A DNA stretch of 64,000 nucleotides from Chrysophaeum taylorii (lineage: Eukaryota > Sar > Pelagophyceae > Pelagomonadales > Pelagomonadaceae): positions 62,001 to 126,000 of the forward strand of contig JAQMWT010000012.1 of the NCBI GenBank assembly GCA_029834535.1, written 5' to 3'. Numbering within the stretch: the first letter of the stretch is position 1; the number at the start of each line of letters is the position of its first letter. Positions 26,321 to 37,645 of the stretch are shown here, piece by piece. The notes below the pieces were generated by a model. That model searched no databases and was not told the origin of the DNA. It saw only the letters and a program-made list of their open reading frames with translations. Made by a program: the position numbers and the translations under genes.

Positions 26321-28420
26321 ATGGAAGAAGTGTCGAGGACCAAGGTCGCGGGCGGGACGCTCGTGCGTGCGAAGCACGCCTCGACGGCGACGAAGACGTC
26401 GATGACCTTCGCCGTGTTCGTGCCCGGCGCGGTGATCACCCCCGAGGGCGGGTGGCCTGTCCTCTACTGGCTGTCTGGACTGACGTGCGACGACACGAAC
26501 TTCTCGACCAAGGCCGGGGCGTTCGCGTGGGCGGCCAAGGAGGGCCTCGCGGTGGTGATGCCCGACACCTCGCCGCGGGGGGCGGGTGTTCCCGGCGAAG
26601 ACGAGTCGTGGGACTTTGGGACGGGGGCGGGCTTCTACGTAGACGCGACCGCCGAGCCGTGGTCGAAGAACTACAAAATGGCTACATACGTGACGATCGA
26701 ACTTCCGGCGCTTGTGGAGAAAGAGTTTGGCGTGTCCCCGACGCTCAAGAGCGTCTCGGGCCACTCGATGGGGGGCCACGGCGCTCTAACCCTCGCGCTC
26801 TCGACGCGAAAGTTTGTCAGCGTGAGCGCGTTCGCGCCTATTTGCAACCCAACGGCCTGCCCGTGGGGCGAGAAGGCCTTCAAGGGCTACCTCGGCTCGG
26901 TCGAGGCGGGCGAGGCCCACGACGCAACCCTCCTGATGACCTCCCCGGCGTTCGAGGAGATTCTGGTGGACCAGGGTTTAGACGACTCGTTCCTCGAGAC
27001 GCAGCTCCTGCCCGACAATTTTGTCGCTGCCTGCCAAAAGGTGGGGCAGAAGCTTAGGCTCCGCAAGCATGCTGGGTACGACCACTCCTACTACTTTGTC
27101 AGCTCCTTTATCAAAGACCACGTCGAGTTCCACGCCAAGGCGCTGCGCTCGAGCAAGGTAGCGGCGGCGACGGCGGCGGCGGCGGCGGCGGAGACGGCGG
27201 CGGAGACGGCTCCGCCTCCGAAGGAGGAAGAGAGGGTGGTGGAGGTGGCCGCCCCAATCACGTGCAAGGCGATGGTCGCGTTCGAGCCCAAGGCCCCGCT
27301 CGAATGCCGCACCGTCGTCGTCGCCGCGCCCAAGACGGGCGAGGTGAGGGTGCGCGTCGCGGCCAACGCGCTGTGCCACACGGACGTCTACACGTGGTCG
27401 GGACAAGATCCGGAGGGCCTTTTTCCGTCGATCCTGGGCCACGAGGCGGGCGCGATCGTCGAGAGCGTCGGCCCGGGTGTCACGACCTTGAGCGTGGGCG
27501 ATCACATCGTCCCCGGCTACACCCCCCAGTGCTCCGCGCCGTCGTGCGTCTTCTGTTCCAGCCCCAAGACGAACTTATGCCCGCGCATCCGCGCGTCGCA
27601 AGGCAAAGGCGTAAGTTTGATGATGTAGGACGGAGACGGACATTCCACCCAGGTCATGCCGGACGGCACCTCCCGCTTCAGCCTCGAGGACGGCACGACC
27701 GTTTTTCACTTCATGGGCTGCTCGACCTTCTCGGAGTACACGGTCCTCGCCGAAATATCGTGCGCGAAGATTTCGCCCGCGATGCCCCTCTACAAGGCGT
27801 GCCTCTTCGGCTGCGGCGTCTCGACGGGCCTCGGCGCCGTCTTCAACACCACCAAGGTCGAGCCGGGCTCCTCGGTCGCAGTCTTTGGCCTCGGCGCCGT
27901 CGGTCTCGCCGTCGTCCAAGCGGCTAAGATGGCCGGCGCGACGCGGATCGTCGGCATCGATCTCAATCCCGCCAAAGAGAGCGTCGGCCGCGACTTTGGC
28001 ATCACCGACTTCCTTAACCCCGCCGACTCCGAAGAGCCCATCCAGAAACGCGTCGTCTCGATGACGCAGTGGGGCGTCGACTACACCTACGATTGCACGG
28101 GCAACGTCGACGTCATGCGCGCGGCCCTCGAGTGCGCTCACCGCGGTTGGGGCACCTCGTGCGTCATCGGCGTCGCGGCCTCGGGCAAGGAAATTTCGAC
28201 GAGGCCATTCCAGCTCGTCACGGGCCGCCGCTGGTGTGGCACCGCCTTTGGCGGCTGGAAGACGCGGACCGACGTCCCGAAGCTCGTCGACGAGCATCTC
28301 GCGGGCCAGCTCCCCATCGATGCTTACATCACTCACGTCCTCCGCGGGGTCGACAAGACCAACGAAGCGATCCACATCCTCGAGGGCGGCGAGTGCCTCC
28401 GCTGCGTCGTCGTGTACTAG
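26321..28420 (+). CDS. Fusion of S-formylglutathione hydrolase and class III alcohol dehydrogenase
   Basis: CDS is join(26321..27610,27653..28420), 685 residues. The 42-nt intron (GTAAGTTTG...CACCCAG) joins SQGKG to VMPDGTSRF, exactly as in class III ADH. Residues 1-283 are S-formylglutathione hydrolase (esterase D): VLYWLSGLTCDDTNF and the nucleophile GHSMGGHGAL at about 146. An Ala/Glu linker follows, then glutathione-dependent formaldehyde dehydrogenase/GSNO reductase: NALCHTDVYTWSG and GHEAGAIVE (catalytic zinc), GLGAVGLAVVQAAK (NAD). Together the two halves convert S-hydroxymethylglutathione to formate and glutathione. In the structural zinc loop the first two Cys are spaced CX4C (CSAPSC) instead of the usual CX2C. 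Cytosolic by appearance. Confidence 0.92.
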
Positions 28421-28857
28421 GTAGGACCCGAATTCTGCGCGGTGATTTGTTCCCCCTTCCCCACAACGACTCCAGCGTCAACAACAACAAACACGCGTCC
28501 TTGTTTGTTCCTCTTCATTTCTTCTTCTGCTCTCTTTGTTGTCCGCGTCTCGACGACGCGTGTGCACGAACAAAAAAACAAAGTTCCGCGCATCGCCACG
28601 TACTACTACTACCTACCTACCTTCCTTCCTTGAGATCACACCTCCTCCACCAGAAGCGCACCATGTCAGGCAGTCAGTCAGTCAGTCAGTCAGTCAGTCA
28701 GTCAGTCAGTCAGTCAGTCAGGCAGTCAGTCAGTCAGTCTTGTAATAAAAAGTGGCAGAAAGAAGGGGCAAGGTTGAGGAGCGGTGGGTCCAACTTCAAA
28801 CAACGTCAGTACTCGCTAGTAATGGTCTACTCGCGGTGACGAGTCTCCAAGAATAGA
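28421..28857. other. Intergenic with CAGT microsatellite
   Basis: No gene seen. A run of about 17 CAGT/TCAG units occupies 28672-28740; pyrimidine-rich tracts precede it. Confidence 0.7.
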
Positions 28858-30147
28858 ATGCGCAAGATACTCCTCGTCCTCGTACCCTGCGGCGGTCTCG
28901 CGCTCGTGCCATCGCCGCTCGCGAGAGTATGCACGAAGCGCTCCGCGACGATGGAAGAGTCATCGTCGTCGTCGTCGTCGACAGACCTCGATGCGTGGGC
29001 GGCCAAGTACCTGGTGAAACCGCCGAACAGAGGGCTCAAGGGCGAGAACGTGACGCGGTTCGACAAATACAAGGCCCGGTACATGGGTCAGTACAACGAG
29101 GTGGACACCTCGTACAGCGACATGACGTACGATCAGTTCGCGAGCTACGTATCGACCAGAACTTTCTCGTTCAAGGTGGGCGACAGGGTGAAGGGAACCG
29201 TGTCGAGCTACGACGGTCAAAGCCGCGCGATGATCGACATCGGCGCCAAGCAGTACGCTGTGCTACCGTTGAAGGAGGCGACCATCTCGCCCGACGCGGA
29301 CCGTATCGACGACGTCGTCGACTTAGGGCAGTCGGTCGAGACGGAAATCATCTCCGATTACAGGGACGACGGAATGTACGTGGTGTCGATCAAGAGAATT
29401 TTGTACGAAAAGGCCTGGGACAAGATCACCGAGTGGTCCCGAGAGGATCCCTTGTTCGAGGCACCAGTCGTCCACACGAACAGGGGGGGCGCGATTTTGC
29501 TCGTAGAAGGCCTGCGAGCCTTCCTCCCGGGTTCGCACATGATGGGGCAGTACGCCACCGAAGAGACGGTGGGCAAGTCGATCCTGGTCAAGTTTTTGGA
29601 GGTGAACAAGGAAGCCCAAAAACTCGTCGTGTCTCACAAGAGAGCCATCATCGAACACTCGTTCGACAACGTCAAGAGGGGCGACGTCGTCGAAGGCACC
29701 GTAGCTTCGGTTAAACCGTACGGCGCCTTCGTCCAGCTCGAAGGCCTCTCCGGGCTCCTCCACATCTCGCAAATCTCCTACGACCGTGTCGTCTCGATTG
29801 CCGACACCTTGCGGGAGGGCATGCCCGTCAAGTGCATGATTATCGACCACGACAAGTCCAACGGCAGGATCGCCCTCTCGACTAAAACCCTCGAACCCGA
29901 ACCCGGGGACATGCTCCGCGATCCTCAGCGCGTCTTCGATCTCGCCCACGAAACGGCAGCCAAGTACCATGCCCGGATCGAGGCCGAGCGCTCGGCGCGC
30001 GAAAAGGCTGCGAAAGAAATGGTCTTGGGCCTTGGCGATTCAATCATTGACGGTTTGGACGACGACGACCTTGACGACCTCGACGACGAACGGCTTATCG
30101 GCGACGTCATCGAACAACAACAACAACCCGAGCCCACCAATGCCTAG
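28858..30147 (+). CDS. rps1: Plastid-type 30S ribosomal protein S1
   Basis: A 429-residue protein. The N-terminal 25 residues (RKILLVLVPCGGLALVPSPL) form a signal-peptide-like segment, as needed for import into a secondary plastid, followed by a Ser-rich stretch. Three S1 RNA-binding domains follow: FKVGDRVKGTVSSYDGQSRA (about 104), a middle one with RGGAILLVEGLRAFLPGSHM (about 215), and VVEGTVASVKPYGAFVQLEG (about 280). The sequence after domain 3 (EPEPGDMLRDPQRVFDLAHE) is typical of cyanobacterial and chloroplast S1. An acidic Asp-rich tail ends in Gln/Pro. It helps bind mRNA to the plastid small subunit. Confidence 0.88.
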   Translation: MRKILLVLVPCGGLALVPSPLARVCTKRSATMEESSSSSSSTDLDAWAAKYLVKPPNRGLKGENVTRFDKYKARYMGQYNEVDTSYSDMTYDQFASYVSTRTFSFKVGDRVKGTVSSYDGQSRAMIDIGAKQYAVLPLKEATISPDADRIDDVVDLGQSVETEIISDYRDDGMYVVSIKRILYEKAWDKITEWSREDPLFEAPVVHTNRGGAILLVEGLRAFLPGSHMMGQYATEETVGKSILVKFLEVNKEAQKLVVSHKRAIIEHSFDNVKRGDVVEGTVASVKPYGAFVQLEGLSGLLHISQISYDRVVSIADTLREGMPVKCMIIDHDKSNGRIALSTKTLEPEPGDMLRDPQRVFDLAHETAAKYHARIEAERSAREKAAKEMVLGLGDSIIDGLDDDDLDDLDDERLIGDVIEQQQQPEPTNA

Positions 30148-31057
30148 ACCACCCTCGTTATACTTGTCGCGCGCGCCCCGGGGTAAGGCGGCGGCGGCGG
30201 CGGCGGCGGCGTGATCCACCTTCGCGCGCCGACCCAGCCTCTCTCTCTCTCTTTCCACCTTCCTATCTCCAGTGAGTGAAGGGCATTCATGTAGCATCTC
30301 TCGATCTCTTATGTAAGGTACGATCTATTGGTACTGCCTTTTTTGGCTGCCAGCCACACTTTTCCTATCGACACGATACGGTCTTGATTTTTGTAGTAGG
30401 CAGAACCACGCGTGGAGGAGTGGGCCGGCCGCGATGAACGTCGTGTCTCGTAGTCGTCGGTTGCCGAGTACTTGCTTGAAGAGGCATATTATTAAAAACG
30501 GAGGAGGACTGGAGGGGGGGGAACACCAGTTACCAAGGCGTCCGCGCCACCCGGTATTGTCAAACATTTTGATAAAAAAACGCCGTGAAAGCCGCCGGCA
30601 ATGCTGCTCGAGACAATAATTGCGCCCTGACTGTCTTTTGAGGAGGGGGATGCGCGATTTCCTTTGTAGCAGGCCACCTTTGGCGGCGGTGCGGTGGGGT
30701 TTCCCTTCAAGAATGAAACCAACGCCTTGCCCGGGCGCGCTGTGCCCTCAGCTACGTCGCCGCCTCGGCCAGCCCCGCCCGCGCCCAGCAGGACGTCACA
30801 CTTCGTCCCACCCACGTCCGGCGGCAGCATCCTCTCTTCGGCTGCTGGCTCCACGATGACCAAGACTAGGCCCGGCCCTGTAGGCATCCCTCACGTCTTC
30901 ACCACCAGTCCCTGAACGGGAGGATACCTACCTCCTCTATAGAGACATGACGAGGCAGATCTTGTTGCTAGATATTGTTGTTTGCTAACCTAAAAAAACA
31001 ACAACCCAATCTAATAATAATGAAAGAACTCGTGCAAAAAGAAAAAGAAGACTAAAA
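30148..31057. other. Intergenic with microsatellite and repeat R3
   Basis: No gene seen. It includes a GGC run just after the S1 stop, a CT run near 30240, and repeat R3 (listed separately). Confidence 0.6.
30715..30850 (+). repeat. Dispersed repeat R3, direct copy
   Basis: Matches the reverse complement of 15735-15905 over about 130 bp with scattered differences (CAACGCCTTGCCCGGGCGCG, GTCGCCGCCTCGGCCAGCCC, CAGCAGGACGTCACACTTCG). Confidence 0.7.
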
Positions 31058-31777
31058 ATGGTGAATGCACCTGTAGCGGACGAGAAGAAAATGCAGGTTG
31101 AGGGTGGTCGCGAGGAAAAAGCCGAGGAACCTCTGGTGAAGATGGCGGTCCCGTCGGCGGCGACCAAGCCTCAGTCCACGGGGGTCAGTATCGAGAGCTT
31201 GGAGAAGCGTTGACCTGGGTAGTAGGTTCGACCTGCTGGCTGGACGTACGGTGGTCAGTGTCAGTGTTGTCCGGGTGTCGACACGTGCGACGTCGTCGAG
31301 GGCTCGCTGTGCTTGACGCTCATCGTCTTTCTCGTCGCGTTGACATACCCAATCTACGTCATGGTCGACCGAACGACTCCAATCCTAAAGAGCGACGAAG
31401 GCTTGATCTCGACGGCGACCTACGGCATCATCTTTGCCACCTTTTACAGTATGCTCACCCTCGTGTCGCTCTTCAGGGACTTTATACTCTTTCCGAAAGT
31501 GCCTGCTGCCGCTGCGATGGTAGCACTGCTCTTCTACGCGACGTGCGACGTCTGGAACGCGATACGCTTCCAGAAGCGCCAGTCCGACAACGAGGATAAG
31601 TTCGGCGACGAGGATGAACCCAACTCGCGAGCCGAATGGGTCGCCGCTGTCATCTTCTTCGACTTCCTCATTGCGCTCGCGCTCTTTGTCGTCGCCGTGC
31701 TCAAGTCACCTTGGAAGAAGAAGAACAAGAAGAGTACCGCAGCCGCGTCTCCTATCATCATGACGCCCCCCGTTTGA
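31058..31777 (+). CDS. Four-transmembrane protein with probable 75-nt intron
   Basis: Proposed CDS join(31058..31183,31259..31777), 214 residues. The first exon (MVNAPVADEKKMQVEGG...) is hydrophilic and runs into TGA near 31212 if unspliced. The second frame begins with a Cys-rich CQCCPGVDTC and has four hydrophobic segments: LTLIVFLVALTYPIYVMV, TYGIIFATFYSMLTLVSLF, AAAAMVALLFYATCDVW, AAVIFFDFLIALALFVVAVL. A donor at GG|GTCAGT (31184) and acceptor GGTCAG (31258) keep phase 0. The intron is longer than the others in the window, so this junction is the weak point. The layout resembles small tetraspan proteins, but no family is recognised. The C-terminus is Lys-rich. Confidence 0.55.
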
Positions 31778-34301
31778 CGGGATACCTTCAGTTTTTTCAA
31801 GGCACTACATTGAACACCTCCCGGTTCGATGAAGACTACCACTCCTTCGCCCCTCCTACTTTGCCTATACGGAGACCTCCGTCTCGCGCCCCTGGGTGAC
31901 ACCGTGGGCTCCGCAGCTGTCCAGAAGGGGATACAATGTTGTCTGTGCCCCTCAAGTACTGTCTGACGTCGCGTCTCACCGCCGTCGCATAGCGCGCACT
32001 GAGATAGAAAGACTCCAACATAGCATTCACACCTTTCCAAACAAAAAGAAAACCTTCGCCCGCCGTATCATCACAAAACCAAGGGGATTTGGATCAAGTT
32101 GGCGAAAGCTGAGGCTGCGCCTGGGTTGGACTTGGCGGTCCCACAGTTCTTCTATGGTCCCGCCGACGCTCTATGTGAAATGCCGTCACAGTGAAGATTA
32201 TCACACTATGCTCTATACATACAATGTCATAGAATACACAAAACATTGTAGTATCAAAGAGATGACGTCGTCGTCTCGGGTAATCTTTATTAGAGCACAC
32301 AACAATGCGTGCATCTAGAGGGGTAAAGGTCATCTTGACGTACGACCTGAAGATACTAAAGAGGAATTCCAAACGCGTAATAGGCCGCCGCCGCCGCCGC
32401 CGCCGCCAACATTGTAAGCCTCTGAGGTGTCCAAGCAGGAGGCAATTAGTAGAGAGCGCCGCGAGCTGGCGACCAATTAGGCGATGCAGACTCGAGGATA
32501 TCCACTCGGCGTCTAGTCGCGACAGATTGCTGCGATCAAGAAGAGTGGTAAAGAAGATGATAGACTCTACTACTGGCGTGAGATTCTCGCAGCACGTCGA
32601 ATCACTATCGTGGGCGCGTGGCTGTTTTTTTCGTGTGTCGCCTGTCAGCCAACTGCTCGGCAGTCCCTTGTGTGATAGAGTGGCGCACGTTATAAGCAAT
32701 ATCGAACTTCCACTGCTGGATGGAACCTCGCGATCGGCCAGTTTGGCACCGACGCACAGGGCGACCTGGTTCATTTTTTTAGCAATAAAGAAGAACGACC
32801 GCTTACGCGCACTAGGATCGGGTTTCGCCCCCCGACCTTGTATACTAGATCACAATAAGAACACGGGCGAGTTTGAGCGGGCTTATTGGGTTGTACATAT
32901 AAGATGCGTCTCGCCCACTCGCTGTTTGATGAAGGATGGTGAGGCCGCGGCCCGTGAAATTGATGATGCCTCGTCGCATCTGGAAAACGATGGCATTTGA
33001 CGATTGTTTCCAGCGTAGCAGTGAGTTCCGAAATTGAATGCCAGATCGCACGAGCACGCCGTCGGTGGCCTGATGCAAGAGCGCTGTCCCCGCAGATGAG
33101 TGCACAGGAGCGCTACAGTTCCGCACTGTTCGCGGCACGCTCCTCTGTTATTGCAACGCGCGTGGCCTGTCTTTGAATGGCACCCTCCGTAGCTCGCGTA
33201 TCACAAGTGCTGTTCACGCAGCTGCTCGCGGCTGGATATACTTAAACGCTGGATTATCGCGGATAGAAGCTGATCTGGAGTAGTATCAAAGAAGATGAAT
33301 ATCCGTCACAGGCAACAGAAATTTGACAAACGGGATTAGGTCCTCGATGGAAATGTTTTGCATGCAATAAGTACGTCTCTCGTAGGGGAAAACGCCTAGC
33401 GCTGGTGAGACGCTATTTTGAACCCGCCGTTCAAACAGGGACTTGTTGGAGGCTATGTAAGGACGCTACCAAAAGCTCCGACTCCTATCCAAGCTCCTTC
33501 TTCCATCGATTGGGCTGTTCAAAATGCACCTCAACCTTGCAACAACAGCAAGGATTCTCCGCGTGTCCGATGCATGCGCCTATAGATTTCTCGCGCCGAC
33601 AACCTCCACCCCGAAGACCCGATGCGCGAAAATTGGAAGTTTCCGATCGATCTGTGTTCCAACAAAGACGCGCGCTCGGTGGATGTGAGGTGTCGAAGCT
33701 ATGTCTTTACTTTAGGTGCGACGCTCATCCTCGTCTTCGAGGTGGGGCGGCGGGATAACAACACATAAAGAACGATATCACAGCACACAACAGGAACGTG
33801 AGAGTGGATGATGCTGCACAACGCGGGTGGAGTGGAAGCGATGGCGTCGTCGTCGTCGTCGTCGTCGCAGCAGCGGCAGCAGCAGCAGACGACGAGAGCC
33901 AGAAGAACGACGATTCGAGGATCGTGCATAGTCACCAAGTCGCTCAATATAAATGTCGTCTGCGGTGGGCTGTCGTCGTGATTAAAGGGCGGTTCCTTGG
34001 GGGTATCGTCGGCGGCGGCGCTCGGGATCTTTCGTTCGAAAAACGGCGGTCGAAAAAGTCTAGTTAATTCGAAAAAAAAAACACTGAGAAGAAGAAGAAG
34101 AAATAGAAGAAGAAGGGGCGCCGTGTGGTTGGTTGCAGCAGCAATCGTCAGAGCGAAGAAGAGTCGAATGGTGCACGGGCGTCGTCCCCCCCCCCCAAAA
34201 AAAAAACTATCTGATCATTTCATTTCCCAAAGCGAGCGAGCGAGCGAGCGATCGATCGATCGGCGCCGAGCGGAAATGAAAAAAAAAGAAAACGATGAGG
34301 A
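31778..34301. other. 2.5 kb without a supported gene
   Basis: Open frames up to about 230 codons exist (for example minus 32094-32774 and plus 32305-33000) but show no domain, low-quality composition and no neighbouring-gene codon bias. The GC content is lower than in genes. Simple repeats include CCG units near 32390, a CGT/CAG-type run near 33845-33890, and a GCGA run near 34230-34260. Confidence 0.6.
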
Positions 34302-35690
34302 TCAATGGGGGGCGACGACGTGGTTTCGGTCGCTACTTCGCCTACTCGAAGGTCTCTGGCATTTAGTCTCGGCGAAGAGCATCGGGTCGGTGAAGCCAAG
34401 GAGATCGGCCACGGGGATCTCGATCCAGAGGGACTCGCAGTCGTTGATGCCGTAGCCGACGAGGACAACGTCGGCTTCGAGTCTGGTGAAGGTTGTGACG
34501 AACTGGATGATGTCACAACACTTGTTTGGCGTCGTCGTCGAGTTCGGGATCGGCTGGATCGAGGGAAAGCAGAAGGGGGGGCTAGTCGCGACGGCGGCGT
34601 ACGGTTCGGTCAGATTGAAGACCACGAGGTTGTGGACGTAAGTGTTTCCAAACCTCGTCTCTCCCGTCTTTGCCTCGCTCCGTCGCTTTCCGGGTGTCGC
34701 CGCGTCGAGATGCGAATGTCCGAGGGCCAACCCGAGGCCGGGGCACCAGTCGTCGACGTTGATGGGGCTGCCCGTGTTGTGGAGGCTGTGGCGATAGGTC
34801 TGCCGGAGGCCGTTGTACAAGAGCGATATGTTGCGGTCTTCGGGGCTCGCCGGCGGCAGGACATCGGGGGGCACGCCCGCGCGAATGTCGAAATTCTTGG
34901 CGAGCCAGTACGTGAGCCTGAAGGGGTCGTCGTCTTCTCCGCTCCACAAGACGCCGAGGTTTTGAGCCTGAAAGACGAGCCACGGAGGCGAGTCGACGTC
35001 GTAATGGTAGAACGGTTCGACGATGGCCGTCGGGACGTCGGCGTGGAGGTCGAGCTCGATCCACCAAAAGGCGTACCTGAACTCGTGGAGGGCGACGATC
35101 GCGTGCGCGTGCGCGAACACCTTGGTCGGGTGCATACCCGTCTCGAAGCGAATGTCGCCGCATTTCGCGATGAAATCAATCACCCACTGGTCGCCCTTGA
35201 CGACGAGCGCCGGACGGATTGCGCGTTTCTTGTCGTCAAACAGCATCATCTGCTGGGGCATGTGCGTCGACGTCAAGTCGTCGCCCCACGGTCCAGTCGT
35301 GCCTACGGGAAACCGCTCGGCGATCATTCGGTTGTCGACCAAGTTCAAACAGTTTCCCTTTTCCAAATTACGCTTGAACGCCATCACGTAGGTAACGTTG
35401 CGATTTAACCGCACGCTCAGCACGTCGCGCACCGACGGCGCGAGCTTGGCGATCGCCGGGTTGTACCAGTCGCCGCCCAGGTTTTCCATTTCAAAAGCGC
35501 GGTGATTCACCGGCCACGGCCGCACCCCGTACTCGTGTGGATCGAACAACGTTGCGGGAACGTACGGCAACAACCCAAACGTCCTCCAAGGCAGCACGAC
35601 GAGGCACCACAACATCGTCACCACGACTTTCAAGGGCGCTGGAGCCACGACCGCCAACATCACCGCGTGCCAAAACGGGACTCCCCGCAT
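34302..35690 (-). CDS. Type II membrane protein, possible beta-propeller glycan enzyme
   Basis: A 462-residue protein. Residues about 10-35 are hydrophobic (MLAVVAPAPLKVVVTMLWCL), giving a signal anchor with a lumenal catalytic part. The body has GGDWYNPAIAKLAPS, VRLNRNVTYVMAFKRN, GDDLTSTHMPQQMMLFDD, later FWWIELDLHADVPTAIVEPF and NTGSPINVDDWCPGLGLALG-HSH. Repeated short hydrophobic strands with Asp/Asn/His-rich turns, the YNP opening and the GLALGHSH piece recall beta-propeller glycosidase/phosphorylase-like proteins, but I cannot assign a family. The reading frame is intact and antisense frames look like shadows. It probably works in the Golgi or at the cell surface. Confidence 0.6.
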   Translation of the reverse strand: MRGVPFWHAVMLAVVAPAPLKVVVTMLWCLVVLPWRTFGLLPYVPATLFDPHEYGVRPWPVNHRAFEMENLGGDWYNPAIAKLAPSVRDVLSVRLNRNVTYVMAFKRNLEKGNCLNLVDNRMIAERFPVGTTGPWGDDLTSTHMPQQMMLFDDKKRAIRPALVVKGDQWVIDFIAKCGDIRFETGMHPTKVFAHAHAIVALHEFRYAFWWIELDLHADVPTAIVEPFYHYDVDSPPWLVFQAQNLGVLWSGEDDDPFRLTYWLAKNFDIRAGVPPDVLPPASPEDRNISLLYNGLRQTYRHSLHNTGSPINVDDWCPGLGLALGHSHLDAATPGKRRSEAKTGETRFGNTYVHNLVVFNLTEPYAAVATSPPFCFPSIQPIPNSTTTPNKCCDIIQFVTTFTRLEADVVLVGYGINDCESLWIEIPVADLLGFTDPMLFAETKCQRPSSRRSSDRNHVVAPH

Positions 35691-35700
35691 GATGCCCCTC

Positions 35701-35739
35701 GTCTTCTTCTTCTTCTTCTTCTTCTTCTTCTTCTTCTTC
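35701..35739. repeat. TTC/GAA trinucleotide run
   Basis: About 12 TTC units just upstream of the membrane-protein start (35690, minus strand), in its promoter or 5' UTR. Confidence 0.9.
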
Positions 35740-36178
35740 CAGAGCCAGCCTCGGCCTCGGGGCGCGCCGCCCTAAGACCAAACGACGTTTAGGAAGCGCC
35801 GCGCCGCCGCGCTCGAAGCTTTAGGATGACAGACAGCAACACCCGCTACGCCCGCTTCGCGACCCCCCGGTCCTACTCGTATCCCCCTATGGGCCCAACT
35901 TGAATCCGCCCACCTAAAGGAACCACCATGGTCTGACGCAGTTCACAACAACCACCACGTAATAATAATCCCGTCCGTCTCTACATATCTTTGCGGCTTC
36001 CTAGCCGTTGACGATAGCAAAACACTAGAAAGTGTACGCGAACCGTAGCTGTCTTTTTTGGAACTCCAGCAGATATTATGGTCCTGATGACCGTTCGTTA
36101 AATGCCATCTTAACTTCTTCTCGTTTAAGGTTCAAAAAACCCTTCAACGTTCCAAATGTTCCGAAATGGAAAGATTTG

Positions 36179-36601
36179 ATGGCGACGCCTCAGGAACTCG
36201 CGGACCAGCGACGGCGTCTCGTGCGCAAAGAGCGGCGCAATCGCGAGAGAAGCACACCAAAGATACCGAAACCTCAGAAACTCGCGCACCAACGATGGCG
36301 TCTCCTCGAAAAAGAGCGACGCGATCGCGAGAGTCACGCGCTGCCTGCGCGGCAGCGCCCAAACGAAGCTGAGAAGCAGCAGAAGCATCGCGACCTCGAC
36401 GCGGACCAAAAACGTCGTGCTCGCGCACAAGGAACAGAGAAGCGCGAGCGGGCTCGAGACCGTGGTCGCGAGGTGCAGCGCCAAAATTTGGGCGATGAAA
36501 CCAGAAAAAGAACCACCGTGCGAGCTCTTTTAGATCACGCCGGCCTCTTTCTTTCTCGAAGAAGAGACCGAGACTTTCAGACGTCACCAAAGGCTAAATA
36601 A
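36179..36601 (+). other. Possible small ORF with duplicated 84-bp unit
   Basis: An ATG at 36179 opens a frame of about 140 codons to TAA at 36599, very rich in Arg, Lys, Glu and Gln. An 84-bp unit is present twice (36188-36271 and from 36272): PQELADQRRRLVRKERRNRE and PQKLAHQRWRLLEKERRDRE. All three frames on both strands stay mostly open because of this. The minus strand gives ETPSLVREFLRFRY and ETPSLVREFLRRRH in a frame that starts with a hydrophobic segment, so the coding strand, if any, cannot be decided. Confidence 0.3.
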
Positions 36602-37645
36602 ACGCCTGCCCGCGCCTCCTTCAGCCCCCCTATGTTGTTGAACCGCACCCCCCGAGAAAAAAGCCCCAAAAAACAACAACCACCACAATTACCTAAAAAA
36701 ATATATCTTTATGATACATCTCTGACATTAACATGCAGACGTGTCATATTTTGGGACCCATCTCGAAACTATCGCTTTTCGAATGTATCCTACCTAGGGT
36801 TCGACAAGAATCAAAAATCATTGCGACACCTCCTTTTCTACCGAATCCTATGCAAAAAAGTAAAAGATTAATTTTTTGGTTCCGATTAAGAACCGAATCC
36901 ATTGTGGGAGTCTTCTTGTAGTTAGGAAACTATTATACATTCAGAAGAAAGAAACAGTTGCATATCTTCCACAGCGATAGATGATGCTGTAGCAAAAACT
37001 AACTCTCGCTGCTGGGCTCGGCATATGGCATCGCGCGCGACAAAGCATCACGACATGGCGGCATCCTCCCCTCGAGCTTTTTTTCCTCGAAGAAGTGCGG
37101 CCGAACGACGACCATGACGCGTAGTCTGCTTGCCCGTCCCCCTCCCTGCGGCCAGCTTTGAATCATTAGGGTAAAAAAACAAATTTTCAACTCTTGTACT
37201 GTATTATTATTAGGGGACAATAAAAAATGTATTGAAGGGAAAATGATACTCAAAGTATCGTATTTCTTGCATACACTGACGTCATTATGTTTACAGAACA
37301 ACAACGACATCATGATTGTTTTTCCTGGTGAAGCCAGTAAGTTCCACCTTCTTCTGAGGGGGGGGTGTTTTGCGAGAAAAGGATGGGTCCGGGTCCGTCT
37401 GTCTGTGTGTCAATCCGTCCGCGGGGGAAAAAAGCGCGAGCTCGCACGGAAGCCAGTGCATTGCATACCACGGGAGAGTCGTAATGGCAAAGGAACTATC
37501 AGCAAGTGCGGAGCAGAAGCGAGGGCAACAACAAAAAGTCGAATAAACACCACGGTACTTCTCTGCCAAAACAAAAGACGTTCTTTTTAAACAACGACGA
37601 CGACGACGGGTAGACTCGCACAAGCAGACTCGCACAAGTATACTC
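36602..37645. other. Intergenic, AT-rich
   Basis: No gene seen. The sequence is clearly AT-richer than gene regions, with a TATTATTATTAGG tract near 37200; the last part is the 3' side of the RBBP6-like gene. Confidence 0.6.

Noticed and set aside
32094-32774. 226-codon minus-strand ORF
   Set aside because: Mixed composition with an Arg run from a CCG microsatellite and no recognisable motif.
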